Shown here in pieces: positions 18,094-26,283 of a stretch of 64,000 bases of DNA. The first letter of the stretch is position 1; each line of letters opens with the position of its first letter. A program made the position numbers and the translations under genes. The stretch comes from AP-15 sp963724435. Lineage in GTDB: Bacteria > Pseudomonadota > Alphaproteobacteria > ATCC43930 > CGMCC-115725. The DNA lies in NCBI GenBank assembly GCA_963724435.1, contig CAVRUN010000014.1:124001-188000 (forward strand), read 5' to 3'. The notes beneath the pieces are model-generated. The model was not told the DNA's origin, did not search any database, and saw only the letters and a list, made by a program, of their open reading frames with translations.

Positions 18094-19500
18094 TTATCCC
18101 GCGAGCTGGCGCAATTCGGGCATCGCGCGGTCGAGCGCGCGGCCGAAACGGTCTACCGCCTGGTCGATCTCGCTTTCGCTTATGCAGAGCGGTGGCGAGA
18201 ATGAAACGGTTTCGGTGAACCCCAGCGCGCGCACCAGCAGGCCCTCGTCAAACGCGTTGCGAGCGACGATGCGGTGCGGCTGGCTCTGCGGATCGAAAAA
18301 GCGCCGCGCTGCTTTGTCAGCGACAAATTCGACACCGACCATCAGCCCTTCCCCGCGGATGTTGCCGATAAACGGATTATCGCCGATCCGGTCCTGCAGC
18401 CGGTCGCGGAGATAGGCTCCCATTCGCGCCGAATTCTCAACCAGCCCCTCGCGCTCGATGATATCGAGATTGGCCATCGCCACCGCACCGCCCACGGGGT
18501 GGCCCGAATACGTAAAGCCGTGCATAACCGGCCCGTATTTGGGCGAAGCCTCGCGCAACACCGACCACATCTCTTCGGAAATCAGCGACGCGGAGAGCGG
18601 AAAGTAAGCGCTGGTGATGCCTTTTGCCAAGGTGACCATATCGGGTTTTAGGCCGTAAAGACCGGTCGCGAACCATGATCCGGTGCGGCCAAACCCGGTG
18701 ATGACCTCGTCGGCAATAAACAGAATGTCGTTTTTGGCGAGGACCTCCTGAACCCTCGGGAAATACCCCGAGGGCGGCAGCAGAGCGCCGCCGGTGCCCA
18801 TAATCGGCTCGGCGATAAAGGCGGCGATCGTGTCCGCGCCCTCACGCGTAATCAGCGCTTCGAGATCGGCGACCATCCGCTCGGTAAACGCTGCCTCATC
18901 CTCACCCGGCTCGGCAAACCGGTAAAAATGCGGGCACGATGTGTGAAGAACCCCTTCGACGGGCAGATCAAAGGCGCGATGAAATGCGCTGATCCCGGTC
19001 AGGCTGCCGGCAGCGTAAGTAAGACCGTGATAAGCGCCCAGCCGCGAGATGAACTTCTTCTTTTGCGGAAGATCCCGTAAATTGTTGTAGTAGCGGACCA
19101 ATTTGAAATTGGTGTCGTTGGCGTCCGAGCCCGACGTACCGAAGAACACTTTCGATAAATGACCGGCGCCGGCTTTTTCGCGGAACAGGGTCAGGAGCCG
19201 GTCGGCAACACGGATGATCGGCTCGTTCGAGTAGGACGCAAACGTGTGATAATAGCCGAGATCGGCCATCGCCTGCGCTGCCGCCGCACCTAATTCGGCG
19301 CGGCCGTAACCGACATTGACGCACCACAAGCCGGCACCGCAATCGATCAAATCGTGCCCGCGCCGATCCTTGAGGCGGACCCCCGAGCCGCCCCCGATGA
19401 TCGTCGGCCCGTCGCGCAAATGATCGACGATCGACGTGGCCGGATGGAAAAAGCTCTGCCGATCCATTTCTTCGAGCGAATAATTCTGCGCATCGGCCAT
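18094..19500 (-). CDS. Class III aminotransferase (omega-amino acid:pyruvate type)
   Basis: 468 residues from the ATG at 19500, preceded by GAGGAGCAAGGG. This is a PLP-dependent class III enzyme: GTSGSDANDTNFKL for phosphate binding, IADEVITGFGRTG with the pyridine-ring Asp, and LAKGITSAYFPLSA carrying the catalytic Lys. The N-terminal DRQSFFHPATSIVDHLRDGP is typical of the broad omega-aminotransferase subgroup that deaminates beta-alanine, putrescine or other amines to pyruvate. The exact amine is not inferable. Proximity to panB suggests a possible beta-alanine link, but this is only contextual. Confidence 0.92.
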   Translation of the reverse strand: MADAQNYSLEEMDRQSFFHPATSIVDHLRDGPTIIGGGSGVRLKDRRGHDLIDCGAGLWCVNVGYGRAELGAAAAQAMADLGYYHTFASYSNEPIIRVADRLLTLFREKAGAGHLSKVFFGTSGSDANDTNFKLVRYYNNLRDLPQKKKFISRLGAYHGLTYAAGSLTGISAFHRAFDLPVEGVLHTSCPHFYRFAEPGEDEAAFTERMVADLEALITREGADTIAAFIAEPIMGTGGALLPPSGYFPRVQEVLAKNDILFIADEVITGFGRTGSWFATGLYGLKPDMVTLAKGITSAYFPLSASLISEEMWSVLREASPKYGPVMHGFTYSGHPVGGAVAMANLDIIEREGLVENSARMGAYLRDRLQDRIGDNPFIGNIRGEGLMVGVEFVADKAARRFFDPQSQPHRIVARNAFDEGLLVRALGFTETVSFSPPLCISESEIDQAVDRFGRALDRAMPELRQLAG

Positions 19501-19925
19501 CGACCCTTGCTCCTCGCTCTTTGCTTCCAGTCGCCCCGCATCCGGCGCTTGCCACGCGGACAAGAGGAATGCCCGCCCACATATGGAAGTACATGGTTTT
19601 GCCGGCGGCTTCGAGCCTCCCGTCGCCGCGCAGTCGCTTAAGCCCTCGGCCGCGTCATGCTGCCGATGTTCGCCTGATCACCAAAATAGAGGCCGTTGCC
19701 AAGAGAAGAAGGCCGATGAGCCGCTTGCGGCGCTCGTCGGAGGTAAGTCGAGATAGGGTTCGACCTTGCCCGGCTGCAATAATCGTGATCGGCGTTAATA
19801 TTATATATCAATAACCCGCAGCAATCGCTTTGCTGCTCTAGCAATGAACTTCGGATGCCTACATCCCGTTCATTCTGGCGCCCGGCAGTAGCTGGGCTAT
19901 TGCGATTCACGATGGGATGGACGGG
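19501..19925. other. Intergenic region, aminotransferase to first exported repeat protein
   Basis: No gene is recognisable here. The right half (about 19780-19815) is AT-rich, with a run of TA/AT around 19798-19812. It is the best place for a promoter driving the exported protein at 19926. Frames on the minus strand that cross this region are antisense shadows of the low-complexity gene. Confidence 0.4.
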
Positions 19926-20453
19926 ATGAACACAGTTGCAAAATGTGCGGCGATCGCCAGTGTGGTGCTGCTCACGGCGGGATCGGCAGCATGGGCTCAG
20001 AGCTACGGCAACTCGGGCACGTATGGGAGTCAGGGCGCAAATCAAACCTATAGCCAGAACAGCCAGGGTAACTTCGGCAACCAGGGCGCATACGGCAATC
20101 AAAGCCAGTACGGCAATCCGGGCTATAATCAAAGCGCCAATAACGGCAACTGGGGTAACAATCAGTCCAACTGGCGCCAGGGAATGCGGGGCGCCAACGG
20201 CTATCAGGGTAACTGGAATCAGGGTTCCCAGGGCAGCAGCGGTCAATATTCAGAAAACTCCGGCGCCGGTTACTCCAACAATAACAATTATGGCTTTAAC
20301 CAAGCTCAGAGGGAGCTCTCGCAGTACGGATACACCGACGTTCACAATCTACGCCCAACCCAAGGCTGGTCCGCTGACGCTATGAAAAATGGCAGGATGG
20401 TGCATCTCCTGCTTGGCGAGAATGGTCTGGTCGCGACCTTCCGAGGCGAATAA
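19926..20453 (+). CDS. Exported Asn/Gly/Gln-rich protein with one C-terminal GWSADA module (paralogue A)
   Basis: 175 residues. The Sec signal peptide ends TAGSAAWA-Q (residue 24) and is nearly identical to those of the genes at 20711 and 21789. Residues 25-125 are low complexity, built from N, G, Q, S and Y (short units such as GNQGAYGNQS). Residues 128-174 form a compact module running from ELSQYGYTDVHNLRP through GWSADAMKNG to NGLVATFRG. The module resembles PepSY-like folds in general layout, but that is inference. The ATG at 19926 is preferred over 19917 because it aligns with the paralogues. Possible extracellular matrix or amyloid-like protein; function unknown. Confidence 0.85.
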   Translation: MNTVAKCAAIASVVLLTAGSAAWAQSYGNSGTYGSQGANQTYSQNSQGNFGNQGAYGNQSQYGNPGYNQSANNGNWGNNQSNWRQGMRGANGYQGNWNQGSQGSSGQYSENSGAGYSNNNNYGFNQAQRELSQYGYTDVHNLRPTQGWSADAMKNGRMVHLLLGENGLVATFRGE

Positions 20454-20459
20454 AGCGAC

Positions 20460-20505
20460 GATTCTTATACCGAGGGGCTCGGATGAGCCCCTCGGTATAA
20501 GAATC
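20460..20505 (+). repeat. Perfect 21-bp inverted repeat, 4-base loop
   Basis: Arms 20460-20480 and 20485-20505 are exact reverse complements (GATTCTTATACCGAGGGGCTC), separated by GGAT, starting 7 bases after the stop codon of paralogue A. The stem is long enough to stall RNA polymerase or protect mRNA 3' ends. It lacks a U-tract, so it is either a factor-assisted terminator or a mobile palindromic repeat. Confidence 0.8.
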
Positions 20506-20710
20506 CATCACGTTCGTATCGGTCTAAACTGCCGATTGCTAAAATTGGATGCAGTAACTCTGCTGTTTAGCGCGATGGCCAATTTAGATCAATAATAAAA
20601 ATCAATTCGTAACAGAAGCGCTCAAACGAAACTTTTGCAGCAACGCTTCGTTACCAAAACAAGCCCGGCGGTAACCCGGGTGATCGTAGACCCAGGGATG
20701 AGGAATACGG

Positions 20711-21436
20711 ATGAAGACCATCGCTAAATGCGCAGCGGTCGCCAGCGTCGTGATGCTGACAGCGGGATCAGCGGCTTGGGCGCAGAATTATGGGTCCAAC
20801 CCGAACTTCGGCCCCGGCCCAAACAACGTTCAGCAAAGTTTTGGCGCCGGCCCCGGCAATGTTCAGAACGAACTCTCACGCTTTGGATACACCGACGTTC
20901 AGAATGTGAGGCCAATGCGGGGTTGGTCGGCCGATGCCATGCAAAACGGTCAAATGGTCCACGTCATCATCGGCGATAACGGACGCATTGCGACCTTTAG
21001 AGGCGTAAATCAGGGTAATATTAATGTAAACAGCAATTCTGCGCAGAATGAGTTGTCGAAGTATGGTTTCGATAACATTCGTAACTTGACGCCTCAGCGC
21101 GGCTGGTCCGCTGACGCCATGAAAAATGGCCAGATGGTCCATGTCATTCTGAATGACAACGGCATGATTGCTACCTTCCGCGGCGTCAACGAGAATCAAG
21201 GCAGCTCGGGCAGCAGTGGCCCCTATGCGGAGAATACGGAAGCCGGGTATGGCGGAAACCAGTTTCTGATGAACCAGATCGGCTCGAAGAAAGCCGAACT
21301 GTCGCAATACGGGTACAGTGATATCCATAACATCCGCCCCACACAGGGCTGGTCGGCGGACGCTACCAGAAACGGCGAGAACATCCATGTTCTGCTCGGG
21401 GATAACGGTCTAGTCGCGACCTTCCGAGGTCAGTAA
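20711..21436 (+). CDS. Exported protein with three GWSADA modules (paralogue B)
   Basis: 241 residues with a signal peptide to AWA-Q (24), then a short Asn/Gly/Pro linker. Three copies of the ~46-residue module follow at about 53-99, 113-159 and 195-240. Each reads (N/A)ELS-x-(Y/F)G(Y/F)-x-(D/N)(V/I), then GWSADA, then a (D/N)NG-x-(V/I)ATFRG close. Linkers between copies are Asn/Ser/Gly-rich. It is clearly paralogous to the neighbours at 19926 and 21789. A strong purine-rich site (GAGGAATACGG) precedes the ATG. Periplasmic or secreted location is expected; the role is unknown. Confidence 0.87.
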   Translation: MKTIAKCAAVASVVMLTAGSAAWAQNYGSNPNFGPGPNNVQQSFGAGPGNVQNELSRFGYTDVQNVRPMRGWSADAMQNGQMVHVIIGDNGRIATFRGVNQGNINVNSNSAQNELSKYGFDNIRNLTPQRGWSADAMKNGQMVHVILNDNGMIATFRGVNENQGSSGSSGPYAENTEAGYGGNQFLMNQIGSKKAELSQYGYSDIHNIRPTQGWSADATRNGENIHVLLGDNGLVATFRGQ

Positions 21437-21468
21437 CCGCGCCGAGGTGACTTAATCGGCACAAACCC

Positions 21469-21497
21469 GGAGGGGGCCCGTAGGCCTCCTCCTTCTT
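21469..21497 (+). terminator. Terminator after paralogue B
   Basis: GGAGGGGGCC pairs with GGCCTCCTCC (one G-T wobble) around a CGTA loop and is followed by TTCTT. It lies about 33 bases after the stop codon, consistent with each exported paralogue being its own transcription unit. Confidence 0.65.
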
Positions 21498-21788
21498 ACC
21501 GTCTTTTCCTGCCCCGGCACCGTAGGACCCTGAGCGCAAAAGCAGCGGCTTGAGCTCGGCGCACTCCCTTGTTGAATTGATAAATCACTCATGCAATCCG
21601 TGGACAGATTGAGACATCAGTCCACTATCTATCAACTAAAAGTCACTAATCGTACCTCTTGGGTGAACAAGGTAATAAACAACGGCTTACCACATCTCTA
21701 AATTGAACTTTCACCGGCGGGTTTTCGTTGCCTATCGGAGCTTAGCGGCAGCTAAGCTTTTTCTCCAACCAATGACGGGATATACGCG
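21498..21788. other. Promoter-containing spacer before paralogue C
   Basis: About 290 bases with no coding potential. The stretch 21580-21690 is clearly more AT-rich than its surroundings (for example TTGATAAATCAC and GGTAATAAACAACGG), so promoter or regulator sites are likely here. No specific motif can be named. Confidence 0.4.
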
Positions 21789-22589
21789 ATGAATACGGTT
21801 TTGAGATGCGCGGTAATCGCGAGCGCCTTCATGCTCACGGCGGGGTCGGCGGCTTGGGCCCAGGGCTACAGCAGTGGCTCAGCCAATCAGGGAGTCTATG
21901 GCAATCAGGGGAGTTATTCGCAGAACGATCAAGGTTACTACAACCAAAACCAAAGAACCCGCAGCAATTTGGGTTATCCGTACAACAGCAATCAGGCCTC
22001 TCAGGGCGCCCACAACTGGGGTAATCAGGGCGCCTACAACACCAATCAGGGAAACTGGGGCAACCAAGGCGCCTACAACACTAACCAGGGAAACTGGGGT
22101 AACCGCGCTGCCAACAACGGCAACTGGGGCGATCGCGACGATCGCTATCAAGGCGCATACAACAGCAATCAAGGCAACTGGGGTAACCAGGGTGCCTATG
22201 ATCGAGACAACCGCTATCAGGGCGCCTATAACGGCAACCAAGGGAATTGGGGTAACCAAGCCGGCAACAACGGCAACTGGGGCGATCGCGACGACCGCTA
22301 TCAGGGCGCTTACAACAGCAATCAAGGCACGTACGGGAATACCTACGGCAACCAAGGCACGTCCGGCAATACCTATGGGAATCAGGGCACCTATGGGAAT
22401 GCCTACGGGAATCAGGGCACCTATGGGAATACCTACGGCAATCAGGGGACGTACGGGAATACCTACGGCAATCAGGGTGCCTATACCAACCAGGGCACGA
22501 CGGGATCGAGCGTAATGGTGAACAGCAATCCCTCTTCGGGGATGAATTCCTACAACTCACAATCCGGTTACGGCGGCAACTACCGCTAA
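21789..22589 (+). CDS. Exported Asn/Gly/Tyr-rich repeat protein without the module (paralogue C)
   Basis: 266 residues. The signal peptide (MNTVLRCAVIASAFMLTAGS, cleavage after AWA at 24) matches paralogues A and B. The rest is low complexity: NQGNWGNQGAYN-type units at 68-105, and a larger unit (GNWGDRDDRYQGAYNSNQG) that recurs at about 111-129 and 162-180. Five decapeptides of the TYGNTYGNQG type follow at 181-230, then a Ser/Asn/Gly tail. The composition is prion-like or amyloid-like and lacks charged clusters apart from the DRDDR units. No C-terminal GWSADA module is present. Confidence 0.85.
   Translation: MNTVLRCAVIASAFMLTAGSAAWAQGYSSGSANQGVYGNQGSYSQNDQGYYNQNQRTRSNLGYPYNSNQASQGAHNWGNQGAYNTNQGNWGNQGAYNTNQGNWGNRAANNGNWGDRDDRYQGAYNSNQGNWGNQGAYDRDNRYQGAYNGNQGNWGNQAGNNGNWGDRDDRYQGAYNSNQGTYGNTYGNQGTSGNTYGNQGTYGNAYGNQGTYGNTYGNQGTYGNTYGNQGAYTNQGTTGSSVMVNSNPSSGMNSYNSQSGYGGNYR
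22329..22478 (+). repeat. Five tandem 30-bp coding repeats
   Basis: Five in-frame 30-bp units encode TYGNTYGNQG-like decapeptides with scattered synonymous changes and a few replacements (Ser for Tyr, Ala for Thr). The units have no spacers, so this is an expandable coding minisatellite and not a CRISPR array. Confidence 0.85.
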
Positions 22590-22603
22590 GCAGAAGTAAA
22601 AGG

Positions 22604-22630
22604 AGTGAGAGGGTTCAACGCCCTCTCGCT
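22604..22630 (+). terminator. Hairpin after paralogue C
   Basis: AGTGAGAGGG and CCCTCTCGCT form a 10-bp stem (one wobble pair) with a 7-base loop, 15 bases after the stop codon. There is no clean T-tract, so it is only a terminator candidate. Confidence 0.45.
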
Positions 22631-22841
22631 CGCCCTCCTTCTATCCCGTGCCAAATTACTTTCGACACGGACTGAGATTGAACCCGAAGAACCCCGAAAA
22701 TTGAAGACGGCTTGCTCCGGCGGCGTCCTCCCACCCACGGCGCTCCGCCAATCCGGTAACCGAAATGTGAAATGCGAGCCGACCGCAGCGGCGCCACCTC
22801 TGCTACGTTAAACAGTTGATACGAACGGGGAGGCTGAAACG

Positions 22842-23459
22842 ATGCGTTCGACGGCAATTATCGCTTTGATGTTGATGGCAGGATTCGCGCCGCCGAGCTT
22901 TGCGCAGGCGCCAAATTCTCCGCCGCGGCCGACTGGCATCCGCGGCACGGTCGAGAAATTCGACGACCACACATTGACGGTCAAAGCGACCAACGGTGAT
23001 TCGACCACCGTGACACTCGCACCCGATTTTACGGTCCGCGTTGTTGTTGCCAAAACGCTGGATGACATAAAGCCTGGCGACAAGGTCGGCATAACTTCGG
23101 TCAAGAGGCCCGACGGTACGCGGGAGGCGATCGAAATCCACATGTTGCCGGCGAATATGCCAGCCAGTCGATTGAGCGAATATCCTTGGAATCTTCGCCC
23201 CGACAGTCTGATGACCAATGCTGAGGTGGCGCAGGTCAGCAGCACGCCGCAGGGGCGCACGATTAAAGTCACTTTAAACGGTAAAGACCAAGAATTCGCT
23301 GTTCCGCCTGGGACGCCGATTGTGAGTTACGACAAAGGTGAGAAGGCTTTGGTCCGTCCGGGCACGACTGTCTTCGTGTTTGCCCGCAAACAACCTGACG
23401 GCAGCCTCGCCGCCGCCGGGGTGACGGCTGAAAAAGACGGTGTCAAGCCGCCGATGTAG
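22842..23459 (+). CDS. Exported protein, DUF5666-like
   Basis: 205 residues with a signal peptide ending near PSFAQA (residues 1-22). The mature part has two repeated beta-rich units beginning GIRGTVEKFDDHTLTVKATNGD and VSSTPQGRTIKVTLNGKDQ. These units are typical of DUF5666-type or OB-like periplasmic proteins that often carry short KPGDKVGI-like motifs. Function is unknown. It lies 252 bp after the repeat protein and 29 bp before the ferric-reductase-like gene, with which it may be cotranscribed. Confidence 0.8.
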   Translation: MRSTAIIALMLMAGFAPPSFAQAPNSPPRPTGIRGTVEKFDDHTLTVKATNGDSTTVTLAPDFTVRVVVAKTLDDIKPGDKVGITSVKRPDGTREAIEIHMLPANMPASRLSEYPWNLRPDSLMTNAEVAQVSSTPQGRTIKVTLNGKDQEFAVPPGTPIVSYDKGEKALVRPGTTVFVFARKQPDGSLAAAGVTAEKDGVKPPM

Positions 23460-23488
23460 GGAGGCTGCGCCGCAGCCGAGACTTGCCG

Positions 23489-24445
23489 ATGTTTTTCCCG
23501 TGGAACGATTACAGCGGACGCCTGTCGCCGCTAAAGCTCGTTGTCTTTGTCGCGCTCTTCATTCCGGCGGGATGGGTCCTGTTCGCCTACGGTTTTGGGC
23601 TGCTCGGTGCGCGTCCGTTGAACGAGGCGATCCACCAGATCGGGTTGTGGACGATCCGGCTGATTTTTCTGGCGCTGGCGGTGACCCCGCTGCGCCACAT
23701 CCTGCAATCGCCACGGCTGATCCTGATACGGCGGATGATCGGGGTCGCCGCCTTTGCCTATGTGCTTATCCACTTTCTGCTTTTCGCCGCCAGCGAGATG
23801 TTCGATCTCGAAAAAGTTGCTAGCGAGATCGTCCACCGCGTCTATCTGACGATCGGATTTGCGGCCCTGCTCGGGCTGGCGGCGTTGGCCGCGACCTCGA
23901 CCGACGGGATGATCCGCCGTCTCGGCGGCAAGAGGTGGCAACTGCTCCACCGGCTCGTCTATGCGATCGCGGTTCTCGCCGTCATTCACTACTGCTTCCA
24001 GTCGAAGCTCGATCTGTGGGAGCCGACGATCATGGCCGGGCTGCTCGGCTGGCTGCTCGGCTACCGGCTGCTGTTGTGGCGCTTTGGCAAGCGCGGGCAT
24101 TTGGCGTTGCCCTGGGTCGGTGCGTTAAGCCTCGCAGCCGGGGTCGGCACAGCATTGGGCGAAGCGCTCTATTTCAGGCTGGCCTTCCACGCTGATTTGG
24201 CGCGGGTCCTCGAAGCCAACTTCTCGTCACAGACGGGCATTCGCCCGGCGGTCATTGTTCTCGCGGTCGGGCTCGCAATCGCCGCCGCCGGCGCCCTCCG
24301 TGCAATCACCGCACCCAGCACGCGAAGCAGGCTTCGTCCGACAGAGCCTCCACCCGTCCGCCGATCGCAGGAGACCTTGCGCCCCGTTCCCGACACCCCG
24401 GCATTTGCCTCCAATCCCAGCTTTCGCGGGGGCGACGATAGCTAG
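23489..24445 (+). CDS. Ferric-reductase-like heme membrane protein (MsrQ/YedZ-like)
   Basis: 318 residues from the ATG in MFFPWNDYSG. The ferric-reductase-like domain of about six membrane helices carries candidate heme-ligand histidines (FAYVLIHFLLF, WQLLHRLVY, VIHYCFQ). MsrQ is the heme partner of the periplasmic methionine-sulfoxide reductase MsrP, but no msrP is present here. The protein is about 100 residues longer than typical MsrQ, with extra hydrophobic segments and a Pro/Arg/Ser-rich tail. The last codons (NPSFRGGDDS) read through a sequence resembling a common intergenic palindrome (CTTTCGCGGGGGCGACG). It converges on the gene at 24465. Confidence 0.75.
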   Translation: MFFPWNDYSGRLSPLKLVVFVALFIPAGWVLFAYGFGLLGARPLNEAIHQIGLWTIRLIFLALAVTPLRHILQSPRLILIRRMIGVAAFAYVLIHFLLFAASEMFDLEKVASEIVHRVYLTIGFAALLGLAALAATSTDGMIRRLGGKRWQLLHRLVYAIAVLAVIHYCFQSKLDLWEPTIMAGLLGWLLGYRLLLWRFGKRGHLALPWVGALSLAAGVGTALGEALYFRLAFHADLARVLEANFSSQTGIRPAVIVLAVGLAIAAAGALRAITAPSTRSRLRPTEPPPVRRSQETLRPVPDTPAFASNPSFRGGDDS

Positions 24446-24464
24446 TTGTTAGACGGTCCGAACT

Positions 24465-25658
24465 CTAGGCGACGCCGTTCAGCGCATAATCGAAGACGTC
24501 GAAATTGCGTACCTGGCCGGTTTCGGCGCGGTGCCGGTATTCGGGAGTCAACGGCTGCGACAGCATGAACGGGACGCGCTGCTCGCCCTCGCCGCCATGC
24601 GAGCGCAGTCGATGGCCAGCGAGCTCCGACAGATCGTGTTCCGCGCGAGCGGCGCCGATCGCGGTGGCAGGATCGCCGAGGACGACAAAGTCGGCTTCGA
24701 GATCAAACGGCAATTCGAACCGCTGCGCCGCCTCGGTGCGGTCGAACACTCCGGCTACGCCGGGTAATTCGGCAGCGGCCGCCATCATCTCTTCGATCTC
24801 ACGGGTGTTCCGCGCATAGACGCGCACAAACGAGCCGAGCGCCCCGTGATGGCGAACAAACGGATCGGTGATCGGACAGATAACGCGCGCGGCACCGGCG
24901 CCAAACCGGCTGCTCAGCTTGTCCTGGAGAAAGATAACACGCGGCTTGTCGTTCATGCCGTGATCGGCGGTGAGCGCCACGGTCGCGCCCATCTCTAAAA
25001 ATCGCGCGACCCGCGCGTCGAGCGCGCGATGAAATGCGTCGGCCTCCGGATCACCCGGCGCGTGGCCGTGCTGCACGTAATCGGACAGCGACAGATACAG
25101 AAGCTGTGCCGCACCCGACGTCAGCAGCTGTAGTCCGGCGTCGAGCACGAATAACGACAGATCGCCCGAATACATGTCGGGTCGAGCGCGGCCGACCATC
25201 CCCTCGATCTCGGCATCGGCGCATTCCGACGAAAAACAGATACCTTCAAGGCCATGCCCGAGCATCCGCCGCAACTTGTCCTTAGCCGTAATCGCCGCGG
25301 TCTTGACGCCGGATTGCGACATCAGCCCGAGGATCGTTTCACAGCGCATCAGCCGGTCGTCGGTGATCATCACCTCCCGCCGGGTGTCGCGATCGAGATA
25401 GTAATTGCCGGCGATCCCGTGCACCGCCGGCGGCGCACCGGTCACGATCGAGACATTGTTCGGGTTGGTGAAGGTCGGCATCACCGCGTCCGCGGTTCCG
25501 AGCCAGCCGTCGCGGGCAAACCCCGCAATCGTCGGCAAAATGCCGTCGGCTATTCCATGCTCGACATAAGCCGGATCAAATCCGTCAACACAAATTACAA
25601 CGACCGGTAATTCCGGGTTGCGGTACCGCCGCTCGTTCAGTTCGATCAGTTCGTGCAT
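24465..25658 (-). CDS. phnA: Phosphonoacetate hydrolase
   Basis: 397 residues of the alkaline phosphatase/nucleotide pyrophosphatase superfamily. The nucleophile Thr sits in PTFTNPNNVSIVTGAPPAVHG, whose TNPNN motif is characteristic of phosphonoacetate hydrolase. Metal ligands are visible in VICVDGFDP, SLSDYVQHGHAPGD, ALTADHGMND and SHGGEGEQRVPF. The enzyme cleaves phosphonoacetate to acetate and phosphate using zinc. No phnW, phnX or phnY genes lie nearby. Confidence 0.88.
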   Translation of the reverse strand: MHELIELNERRYRNPELPVVVICVDGFDPAYVEHGIADGILPTIAGFARDGWLGTADAVMPTFTNPNNVSIVTGAPPAVHGIAGNYYLDRDTRREVMITDDRLMRCETILGLMSQSGVKTAAITAKDKLRRMLGHGLEGICFSSECADAEIEGMVGRARPDMYSGDLSLFVLDAGLQLLTSGAAQLLYLSLSDYVQHGHAPGDPEADAFHRALDARVARFLEMGATVALTADHGMNDKPRVIFLQDKLSSRFGAGAARVICPITDPFVRHHGALGSFVRVYARNTREIEEMMAAAAELPGVAGVFDRTEAAQRFELPFDLEADFVVLGDPATAIGAARAEHDLSELAGHRLRSHGGEGEQRVPFMLSQPLTPEYRHRAETGQVRNFDVFDYALNGVA

Positions 25659-25736
25659 TACTGGCCTCGCAAAAAAGAGCTAAGAGTCGAATTAGAAGAA
25701 CAAGCCGATCCGCAGCTTGTCGACTTACTATAACGG

Positions 25737-26108
25737 ATGATGACATTCGCTAGGTCTTTATTGCCGGTTGGAATTGGTTCGAGAACCGTCAAGTGTGGAG
25801 CCCGTCAGCTGTCGCTGTTCTCAGCCGAAAACGGTCAAGAGATCGCGCCGAAATCCCGTACCCTCGCCGAGGTCGAACTCATCGCCCGGGCATTCCTTGC
25901 AGGATTGTTGTGCGGCGTGGCCTCACATCAAGCCGGCGCCCAGGAAAAGGTAACAGGTGCGGCGGTGTGGCATCCCGATGCCGGCTTTATGCAGCGGTTT
26001 CATTCCCGGTGTGACGGGCGGCGCGGAACGGCATTCGACAACTGCTTTGCCAATGCGATGGCCAATTCCGGTGCATCGAAAGCGGCGCTTGATTTCGAAC
26101 GTCTTTGA
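25737..26108 (+). CDS. Putative exported small protein, start uncertain
   Basis: 123 codons. Only the second half looks genuine: a hydrophobic leader (ARAFLAGLLCGVASHQAGAQ) followed by VWHPDAGFMQRFHSRC and FDNCFANAMANSGASKAALDF. This is the layout of small periplasmic proteins with two conserved cysteines seen in alphaproteobacteria. The N-terminal 45 residues are unconvincing and no closer ATG exists, so the true start may be non-ATG or frameshifted. Function unknown. Confidence 0.4.
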   Translation: MMTFARSLLPVGIGSRTVKCGARQLSLFSAENGQEIAPKSRTLAEVELIARAFLAGLLCGVASHQAGAQEKVTGAAVWHPDAGFMQRFHSRCDGRRGTAFDNCFANAMANSGASKAALDFERL

Positions 26109-26225
26109 GTGCCGCTTGCGGTGCTGATCGAAGTAATCCGCCACCCAAGCGGCCTTTTCCGAGCCGTCTGCGCCGCTGCGAACCGCTTGCCTACCGTTGC
26201 CATGCGCTGTCTCCACGTCTATATA

Positions 26226-26240
26226 TTACCATACTGGTAA
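26226..26240. promoter_or_regulatory. Palindromic operator candidate upstream of the HTH gene
   Basis: TTACCA and TGGTAA are perfect inverted arms around TAC in a locally AT-rich stretch, 44 bases before the HTH start codon. The right arm also pairs with a following ACCA (TGGT-aacata-ACCA). The position suits autoregulation by the HTH protein at 26284. Confidence 0.5.
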
Positions 26241-26283
26241 CATAACCATTATTCAACATAAAAGCGATGTGGAGATCGCGATC

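Noticed and set aside
22329..22478. CRISPR array
   Set aside because: Units are contiguous 30-bp coding repeats with no spacers and sit inside a reading frame.
19638..22560. Long open frames on both strands over the exported repeat genes (for example 202 and 159 codons on the minus strand)
   Set aside because: They are antisense or shifted shadows of low-complexity Asn/Gly codons; they have no ribosome-binding site and no family resemblance.
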